From Roseateles_B sp041905785 (lineage in GTDB: Bacteria > Pseudomonadota > Gammaproteobacteria > Burkholderiales > Burkholderiaceae_C): a DNA stretch of 64,000 bases. The stretch spans positions 1 through 64,000 of the forward strand of contig JAYRKJ010000002.1 in assembly GCA_041905785.1 (NCBI GenBank), in the 5' to 3' direction. Under the pieces are notes generated by a model. It was not told where the DNA came from. It did no database searches and worked only from the letters and a program-made list of their open reading frames with translations. Below, piece by piece: positions 60,647 to 64,000 of this stretch (its first letter is position 1; the number at the start of each line of letters is the position of its first letter). The position numbers and the translations under genes are program-made.

Positions 60647-62047
60647 ATGATGAAGCGCCTGGCCGGCATGCAGCCCCTGCAATACCTTGGCCTGCGCCTG
60701 TTGCTGGGCCTGCTGCTGATCGCCCTGCTGGCCTTGGGACTGCAGGCGGCCTTCAGCCTGGGCCCGCTGCCGCCGCTGTTGCGCGAGATGGGCTGGGGCG
60801 CCCTCGCGGCACGCACGAGCCTGTGGCTGCCGCTGCTGATCCTGGCCTTGCTGCTGCCGGTGGCCGGCGTGCTGGTGCTGTGGTGCCTGGCCCCGCTGCG
60901 GCGCGTGTTGCGAGCCCTGGAGGGCGCGGTGCTCAGCTACCGCGATGGTGACTTCAACACCACCCTGGCCGCCGAGGGCCAGGGCGAGCTGCAGGCCCTG
61001 CTGAGTGCGCACCGCGAGCTGGCCGGCGCCTTGCGCAGCCAGCGCCAGCACCTGGCCCAGCGCGAGCTGCTGCTGGACACGGTGGTGCAGAACACGCCGC
61101 TGGCCCTGCTCCTGGTCGATCCCCAGGGGCGGGTGGCCTATGCCAATATCGCCGCCCGCCAGCTGCTGGCCCAGGGCCGGCGCCTGGCCGGCCAGGACTG
61201 GGACACCGTGCTGGCGCCCCTGCCGCCGGCCCTGGCCGAGGCCTTGCGACAGGGCGAGGACCAGCTGCTGACCCTGAGCGAGGGCGTGGACGGCGGCACG
61301 GGCGAGGCCGAGAGCTTTCACCTGTCTCGACGCACGCTGAACCTGCTGGGCCAGCCGCATCACCTGGTGCTGCTGCGCCGCATCACCCGGGAGCTGTCGC
61401 GCCAGGAGGTGGCCAGCTGGAAGCGCGTGATCCGTGTGATCAGCCACGAACTGAACAACTCGCTCGCCCCCATCTCCTCCCTGGCCCACAGCGGGGCCGA
61501 GCTGGCCCGCCGCGGCCAGACCGAGCGCCTGCCGCAGGTCTTCCAGAGCATCGGCGAGCGCGCCCGGCATCTGCACGAGTTCCTGGCCGGCTATGCCAGC
61601 GTGGCCAAACTGCCGCTGCCGCGCCTGGCCCGGGTGTCCTGGGCCGACTTCATGGCTCACCTCATGAGCCAGCAGGCCTTCGAACTCGAAGGCACCCTGC
61701 CCGAGGAAGACGCCAGCTTCGACCGTGCGCAGGTGGAGCAGGCCTTGATCAACCTGCTGAAGAATGCGCACGAAGCGAGCCAGGGCAGCGGCGCTGCGGC
61801 CGACGTGCGCCTGTCCGTGCAACGGCAGGGGGCGCAGTGGTGCCTGACCGTGTCCGACCGTGGCCCTGGCATGAGCGAGACCGTGCTGGCCCAGGCCCTG
61901 CTTCCCTTCTACTCGACCAAGCGCAGCGGGACCGGTCTGGGCCTGGCCCTGGCGCGCGAGATCACCGAGGCCCATGGCGGGCGCATCCTGCTGGCCAATC
62001 GCGAAGAAGGCGGGCTGCGAGTCAGCCTGCTGCTGCCGGTGCGCTGA
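60647..62047 (+). CDS. NtrY-like membrane sensor histidine kinase
   Basis: A 466-residue kinase: two transmembrane helices (about 12-38 and 57-82), a HAMP-like linker, PAS domain (about 143-245, NTPLALLLVDPQGRVAYAN), HisKA VISHELNNSLAPISSLAH (His near 267) and HATPase with NLLKNAHEAS, SDRGPGMS, GTGLGLALA. The HELNNSLAPI variant is shared with NtrY-like kinases paired with sigma-54 activators. It starts 2 nt after the regulator and closes the exporter operon. The short periplasmic loop (about 20 residues) suggests sensing within or at the membrane. Confidence 0.93.
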   Translation: MMKRLAGMQPLQYLGLRLLLGLLLIALLALGLQAAFSLGPLPPLLREMGWGALAARTSLWLPLLILALLLPVAGVLVLWCLAPLRRVLRALEGAVLSYRDGDFNTTLAAEGQGELQALLSAHRELAGALRSQRQHLAQRELLLDTVVQNTPLALLLVDPQGRVAYANIAARQLLAQGRRLAGQDWDTVLAPLPPALAEALRQGEDQLLTLSEGVDGGTGEAESFHLSRRTLNLLGQPHHLVLLRRITRELSRQEVASWKRVIRVISHELNNSLAPISSLAHSGAELARRGQTERLPQVFQSIGERARHLHEFLAGYASVAKLPLPRLARVSWADFMAHLMSQQAFELEGTLPEEDASFDRAQVEQALINLLKNAHEASQGSGAAADVRLSVQRQGAQWCLTVSDRGPGMSETVLAQALLPFYSTKRSGTGLGLALAREITEAHGGRILLANREEGGLRVSLLLPVR

Positions 62048-62086
62048 GCACCCTCGTCCCGAGGCCCAGGCGGCCGGGCCGCGCAC

Positions 62087-62737
62087 CTAGCCCCAGCGGG
62101 CGTGGCTCAGGAAGGGGTTGCTGCGGCGCTCCTGGCCGAAGCTGGACTCCGGGCCGTGGCCGGGGATGAAGACGGTGTCATCGCCCATGGGCCAGAGCCG
62201 CTCGGTGATGGAGCTGATCAGCTGCGCATGATTGCCGCCGGGAAAATCCGTGCGGCCGATGGAGCCGGCGAAGAGCACGTCGCCCACGAAGCAGCGCCGC
62301 GCCGAAGCACTGTGAAAGACCACGTGGCCCGGCGTGTGACCTGGGCAGTGGCGCACAGTCAGCGATTCCTGGCCGATCTGCACCGTGTCGCCGTCCTGCA
62401 GCCAGCGCGTGGGCGTGAAGGACTCCACCGCGGGGAAGCCGAACATCGCGCTTTGCTGCGGCAAGCCGTCGATCCAGAACTGGTCGCCCGGGTGCGGCCC
62501 CACGATGGGCAGGCCCTTCAGCCGCGCCAGCTCGGCCGTGCCGCCCGCATGGTCGATGTGCGCATGCGTCAGCCAGATCGCCTTCAAGGCCAGGCCCAGC
62601 CTCTGCACTTCCTGCAGCAGGCGCGGAACCTCGCCCCCCGGGTCTATCACCGCGGCTTCCTGGGTCTGGTCACACCAGACGAAGGAGCAGTTCTGCTGGA
62701 AGGGGGTGACGGGGACGGTGTGGTAGCGGAGGGGCAT
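62087..62737 (-). CDS. GloB/YcbL-like metallo-beta-lactamase-fold hydrolase
   Basis: A 216-residue MBL-fold enzyme: metal motif HAHIDH near residues 58-63, HCPGHTPGHVVF, and the GDVLFAGSIGRTDFPGGNHAQL region (split) typical of YcbL/type-II glyoxalase relatives, which hydrolyse S-lactoylglutathione-type thioesters. It lacks the C-terminal helical domain of true GloB. I chose the ATG at 62737; a TTG 21 nt upstream is possible. Convergent with the exporter operon. Confidence 0.9.
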   Translation of the reverse strand: MPLRYHTVPVTPFQQNCSFVWCDQTQEAAVIDPGGEVPRLLQEVQRLGLALKAIWLTHAHIDHAGGTAELARLKGLPIVGPHPGDQFWIDGLPQQSAMFGFPAVESFTPTRWLQDGDTVQIGQESLTVRHCPGHTPGHVVFHSASARRCFVGDVLFAGSIGRTDFPGGNHAQLISSITERLWPMGDDTVFIPGHGPESSFGQERRSNPFLSHARWG

Positions 62738-63167
62738 GGGGGAGGGAGCTGAGAACAATGTTTCGAAGTTGCGGGCAAATTATCGAAGGCTTGGGGGGAG
62801 GCTGGCCGTGCGATGAGGCCAAAGTTTCGAAGCTTGGTGGCGCAGTTGGGAAAGGCCGCAGCTTGGACGGGCCGGGAGGCGCGTGTGGTGGCGTGGAGAA
62901 GGCTGGCGAAGGCTGACTGCTTGAGGCTGGGTGCAGTCAGCCAGGTTTGACGGCTAGATTACTGCCTTCGACAAGACCTGCCTGACGGCCCGCTGTGCGG
63001 GCCATTTCTTCATCTGAACTTCTTTCTTCAAGACCTGCAGCCGTGGCGGGGGCTGGCGTTGGCAAGGACAACAAGGTGCGGACTGGCCAAACTACAAACG
63101 GCCGTTCGTGTGGCGCTCGATGCCACGGACCCTGCTGGAGGACGCATGCGGGCGACCGATCCGTTGG
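62738..63167. other. Intergenic region with TTCGAA motifs
   Basis: No gene supported. Near the hydrolase start are GTTTCGAAG copies (about 62759-62768 and 62823-62832) and a related TTATCGAAGG (about 62779), possible operator sites. A hairpin follows at 62987-63003. The rest shows nothing that I can name. Confidence 0.4.
62987..63003 (+). terminator. Hairpin resembling an intrinsic terminator
   Basis: GGCCCGC-TGT-GCGGGCC, a perfect 7-bp stem, followed by ATTTCTTC on the plus strand. No plus-strand gene is just upstream, so its role is unclear; it might be the end of an unannotated transcript. Confidence 0.4.
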
Positions 63168-64000
63168 CTAGGGAAACACGAAATTCGTCGTGAGCGTGGC
63201 GCCGATGCCCAGGCTCAAGGGGCCGGCGTTCTTGCTGGCGCCGGCGGCACTCGCGTTGAGGCTGTACTTGCCGGCCGCCGCTGCATCGGCCATGAAGCTG
63301 AGCGTCGTTGCCGCGGCGTATGACGCCACCATGGGCGCGCCAACCGGCAGCACATAGGCGTAGGCGCCGCTGCCCGCGTCGACGCTGCGCTGCGCCACGG
63401 TGATCATGCGGCCCATGCTGAGCATTTGGGTGGCTTGCACGCTGGCATCGACAGGGACGCTGCCTGTGAACACGCTGCCTGCAAGCGTGCCGGTGAACGA
63501 CGCTGGCGGGTTCAGGCCGCCGGGCGAGGTCGTGATCGAGGTGAGCACGCCGCTGCTGACGCCCACGCCCGTCACGACCGCGGTGGACCGGCCGCTGGCC
63601 GTCACGACCAGGTCGTAGGTGCCGGGCAGCACCGGCTGCAGCAGGTACATGCCCGCGCCGTCCGGCGTCGTGGTCTTGATGATGGTGCCGTTCTGCTGAA
63701 GCGTGACCAGCGTGGAACCCGAGGCAATGCTGGCGTCCACGCTGCCGCGCACGCCGGAAATGAGGCGAGGCATGACCGTCACCACCGGCTTGAGGAGGTA
63801 CTGCCCCGAGGCGCCGGCGCGCACGACGGACCTGCAGGCATCGAAGTCCAGCACGAAGTCGGCCAGCTGATCGGCGTTGACCGTGATGTCGACGTTCGCC
63901 TTGAGTCCCGATTGGGCGCCGCTCGGCGTCGTCAGCGCCACCTCGGTGCCGCCGCTGGGCACGACCGAGTTGGCCGGTGGCGCGGTACCGGCATTGGCGG
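63168..64000 (-). CDS. DUF4382 protein with carboxypeptidase-regulatory-like repeats, C-terminal part
   Basis: Open from the window edge: the frame continues beyond 64000, so the start is missing. The segment ADFVLDFDACRSVV followed by GQYLLKPVVTVMP (about 30-65 in the visible part) is the DUF4382 signature, found in exported, often lipid-anchored proteins. After it come beta-rich repeats (VRGSVDASIASGSTLVTL; GAGMYLLQPVLPGTYDLVV) like CarboxypepD_reg domains, and a Ser/Ala/Gly-rich end finishing NFVFP. Likely a surface or periplasmic protein of unknown role. Confidence 0.85.
   Translation of the reverse strand, partial: ANAGTAPPANSVVPSGGTEVALTTPSGAQSGLKANVDITVNADQLADFVLDFDACRSVVRAGASGQYLLKPVVTVMPRLISGVRGSVDASIASGSTLVTLQQNGTIIKTTTPDGAGMYLLQPVLPGTYDLVVTASGRSTAVVTGVGVSSGVLTSITTSPGGLNPPASFTGTLAGSVFTGSVPVDASVQATQMLSMGRMITVAQRSVDAGSGAYAYVLPVGAPMVASYAAATTLSFMADAAAAGKYSLNASAAGASKNAGPLSLGIGATLTTNFVFP

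Overview
The window is very G+C-rich, almost fully packed with protein genes, and carries no rRNA, tRNA, CRISPR array or intact insertion sequence that I could recognise. Codon use, short intergenic spaces, many ATGA stop/start overlaps, -10 boxes sitting almost on the start codon, and gene content (NCS2 permease, AmpG, Kup, ModE/B/C, DUF4382 protein, many two-component kinases) suggest a chromosomal segment of a betaproteobacterium of the Burkholderiales, probably near the Rubrivivax/Leptothrix/Roseateles/Pelomonas group. That placement is inference from style and content, not from a marker gene. Layout. 1-6029: a minus-strand run with a giant propeller-type sensor kinase, a glutathione S-transferase, a GFA-family zinc protein and a Cdd1-type protein. 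6110-15000: LysE exporter, a persulfide-dioxygenase-like hydrolase coupled to a SulP anion transporter, two tandem TPR/GGDEF diguanylate cyclases with overlapping ends, and an NCS2 nucleobase permease. 15300-18300: a dispersed 154-bp repeat, a TetR-controlled unit (41-residue membrane peptide plus alpha/beta hydrolase, with two matching operators), GrpB and AhpD-like proteins. 18304-26230: a dipeptide-type ABC importer with two paralogous binding proteins facing one permease/permease/fused-ATPase set. 26348-31374: small lipoprotein, hydrolase, HD phosphohydrolase, second copy of the dispersed repeat, a modE-modB-modC set without modA, and a methyltransferase. 31704-36625: a four-gene signalling operon in which an NMT1/SsuA-like binding protein is followed by a membrane kinase, a stand-alone receiver and a REC-PAS-kinase-REC hybrid, with no transporter. 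37184-45951: a YtrA-type GntR regulator with an ABC transporter, a KdpD/KdpE-like two-component pair, a class-C serine hydrolase and the Kup potassium transporter. The TCS and kup leaders share an 11-bp-period direct repeat. 46098-50963: ParB-like protein, flavin reductase, an unknown protein, AmpG, an M48 protease. 50970-53278: a Crp-type and a LuxR-type regulator separated by a 7-bp tandem-repeat array, then a regulatory region. 53279-62047: a seven-gene operon encoding a MacAB/TolC-like tripartite exporter plus its own sigma-54 response regulator and kinase, preceded by a good sigma-54 promoter. 62087-64000: a GloB-like hydrolase and the C-terminal part of a DUF4382 protein cut by the window end. 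How parts work together: signalling dominates (four histidine kinases next to receivers or effectors, one orphan kinase, two cyclases), and several transport units carry their own local regulator (TetR, GntR, ModE, KdpDE-like, sigma-54 TCS). The items I regard as most worth following are a 15-mer repeated exactly six times inside genes, the dispersed 150-bp inverted-repeat-bounded element, the direct repeat shared by the KdpDE-like operon and kup, the binding-protein/kinase operon, and the self-regulated sigma-54 exporter operon.
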